From Dyella lutea (lineage in GTDB: Bacteria > Pseudomonadota > Gammaproteobacteria > Xanthomonadales > Rhodanobacteraceae), in the NCBI RefSeq assembly GCF_024158035.1, contig NZ_JAMZEK010000001.1, positions 1,530,001 through 1,594,000 on the forward strand: a DNA stretch of 64,000 bases. Reading direction: 5' to 3'. Every line of letters starts with the position of its first letter. The stretch's first letter is position 1. Positions 62,803 to 64,000 of the stretch are shown in pieces. The notes below the pieces were generated by a model, which was not told where the DNA came from, did not search any database, and saw only the letters and a program-made list of their open reading frames with translations. A program made the position numbers and the translations under genes.

Positions 62803-63231
62803 CTATTCAGGTGCCGACTCCTTCTGGCTCATGCGTTTCGCTGCTCGCCACGCGTCACGGGCGGCGCGGACAGTCTCCAGCCGCGCGGCCTGTGCTTCGC
62901 TGAGTGGCGCATGCCGGGCCCTCCTGAGCAGCTTCTCGAACAGGTATCCCGACCGGAAGAAGTACGGGCGGAGCTCGACGAAGCAGATCGCCGCCTCCAT
63001 CGTCTCCGGGTCGCCCGCGGCCAGTCGTTCGAAGGCCCCGTCGAGCCCGCCTGGGAACGCCAGTCGATCGTAGCGGGCATGAAACTCCTCGCAGGCGCGC
63101 TGCCATTGCTGGCGCCTTGCCTCACTCTGGCCGCGCTTGCGAACGGTTTCGTGGATGCGGCCGTGCAGCCTCGCGATCTCGTCCGCATTCCTGCGGATCT
63201 GCGCTTTCAGGCGGTCGGTGGTATCGGTCAT
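62803..63231 (-). CDS. Helical protein of unknown function
   Basis: A 142-residue, Arg/Ala/Glu-rich, probably helical protein (DRLKAQIRRNADEIARLHGR, DPETMEAAICFVELRPYFFR, SGYLFEKLLRRARHAPLSEA). No family is recognised. The start overlaps the GNAT stop (ATGA), so the two genes are likely translated together. Confidence 0.55.
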   Translation of the reverse strand: MTDTTDRLKAQIRRNADEIARLHGRIHETVRKRGQSEARRQQWQRACEEFHARYDRLAFPGGLDGAFERLAAGDPETMEAAICFVELRPYFFRSGYLFEKLLRRARHAPLSEAQAARLETVRAARDAWRAAKRMSQKESAPE

Positions 63232-63710
63232 GGCGGCGCCAGCGGCTTGGTCATGGGGACGCAGGCCAGGGTGACACCCAGTGACGAGCGATAGGTGGAT
63301 GTGGCTTCGCCTGCGAATCCGAGGCGCCGATAGAACGGCGCCGCATTGAGGGTGGCGTCGAGATAGATGGAGGTCAGTCTGGCGTCCCGCGCGAGACGTT
63401 CGAGGTGGTTCATCAGCGCTCGCCCGACGCCGTGTCCCATCCAGTCCTGCCGCACGAAGATCGCATCGATCTTCCCGTAGGCGAGGTCGATCATCCCCGT
63501 GCCCACCACGCGGCCGTCGATTTCCGCGACGTGAAATGCATCGGCCACGCGGAGGGCAAACGACTCGGACATCTCGCCTGAGGTCCAGATCGCAATGTCC
63601 TGTTCGGCGTAGTGCCCCGCGCACTGGGTAAGGATCGCTTCGCGACGGATAGCGAAGGCGATGGGTGCGTCTGCGGCGGTGGCTTTGCGGATGTGCACGG
63701 TTTGTTCCAA
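63228..63710 (-). CDS. GNAT-family N-acetyltransferase
   Basis: A 160-residue GNAT protein: VHIRKATAADAPIAFAIRRE, VVGTGMIDLAYGKIDAIFVR, DWMGHGVGRALMNHLERLAR with the acetyl-CoA loop (HGVGRA), and a C-terminal NAAPFYRRLGFAGEATST, which is highly typical. Substrate unknown. It overlaps the downstream helical-protein gene. Confidence 0.85.
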   Translation of the reverse strand: MEQTVHIRKATAADAPIAFAIRREAILTQCAGHYAEQDIAIWTSGEMSESFALRVADAFHVAEIDGRVVGTGMIDLAYGKIDAIFVRQDWMGHGVGRALMNHLERLARDARLTSIYLDATLNAAPFYRRLGFAGEATSTYRSSLGVTLACVPMTKPLAPP

Positions 63711-63763
63711 AACTAGATTGCCGACTTAGCGGACGCGCTCATTTTCGTCTGGCGTGGACATAG

Positions 63764-64000
63764 TCACGCTTCGGTCTCTATGGCGCCGACAGCTTGAAGT
63801 GCGCCGCTGCCAATAAATTCTCGGATTGAGAATGATTTGGCGCCGACCGAAAAATCCTTCTCGAGTCTGCCTATGGCTTGCCCAACAACAATCTCCCAAT
63901 CCTTGTGCGCGTCAGCTATGCCAATTATGACGTTGCGCAGGTCCTTTATCTTTCTGTCTCTTCCTCGATCAGTTGATTGGATGATGTCTTCGAGCAAGTT
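63764..64000 (-). CDS. Protein of unknown function, possibly cut by window edge
   Basis: The minus strand is open from the window end to a stop at 63764, at least 77 residues. It reads IIQSTDRGRDRKIKDLRNVI, HKDWEIVVGQAIGRLEKDFS and SIREFIGSGALQAVGAIETE. A Met codon occurs at 63997, but the frame continues past the window, so the true start is unknown. Local GC is about half, well below the rest of the window, and codon use differs, suggesting transferred DNA. No family recognised. Confidence 0.5.
   Translation of the reverse strand, partial: NLLEDIIQSTDRGRDRKIKDLRNVIIGIADAHKDWEIVVGQAIGRLEKDFSVGAKSFSIREFIGSGALQAVGAIETEA

Noticed and set aside
1-64000. CRISPR array, tRNA or rRNA genes, prophage or transposase
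   Set aside because: No regularly spaced direct repeats, no tRNA-like cloverleaf or rRNA sequence and no integrase or transposase motif were found by eye. A tRNA could still be missed without a covariance search.

Overview
The window is GC-rich DNA. Its flagellar gene order (cheV-flgBCDEFGHIJKL-fliC-fliC-fliD-fliS-fliT-like-PilZ-fleQ-fliEFGHIJK), the PilZ gene after fliS, the repeat types and the accessory families all point to a motile gammaproteobacterium of the order Xanthomonadales. Family Rhodanobacteraceae (a Dyella-, Luteibacter- or Rhodanobacter-like organism) is the best guess. This is inferred from gene content; no database search was run.

Region 1 (1-27.9 kb) is a polar-flagellum cluster. 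A partial chemotaxis-transducer-like gene and cheV diverge from two near-consensus sigma-28 promoters. A consensus sigma-54 promoter drives flgB-flgL (rod, hook, L/P rings, muramidase, hook-filament junction). Two tandem flagellin genes follow, with identical ends and a different centre. Then come fliD with its own sigma-54 site, fliS, a FliT-like gene and a PilZ gene. The master activator gene fleQ follows, and a sigma-54 promoter leads into fliE-fliK (basal body, C-ring, export ATPase, hook-length ruler). The fliL-to-flhF/motor/export genes are not here. An extra reading frame of about 430 bp separates fliH from fliI.

Region 2 (27.9-44 kb) is mostly housekeeping: a flavin reductase-like protein, an AmpD-like amidase, a small hydrolase, the rRNA methyltransferases RlmKL and RlmJ, the ergothioneine genes egtB-egtD, a renalase-like FAD oxidoreductase, Mfd, a GNAT enzyme, a VOC protein, a CDF transporter and an Slp-type lipoprotein. 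REP-like repeats lie between these genes, and one repeat pair sits in frame inside mfd.

Region 3 (44-64 kb) is accessory and regulatory. It holds hydrolases, a TMEM175-like channel, a CGNR regulator, an NAD(P)-binding protein divergent from a LysR regulator, an EamA transporter and an AsmA-like protein. A YqjI/YqjH-like pair (His-rich PadR repressor and ferric-siderophore reductase) diverges from an ABC exporter. A chemoreceptor gene has its own sigma-28 promoter. After it come a cyclophilin, a possible WapI-type immunity protein, an AraC regulator, several small proteins of unknown function including a degenerate ExbD-like one, and a GNAT enzyme. The last 290 bases are clearly lower in GC and look like the edge of transferred DNA.
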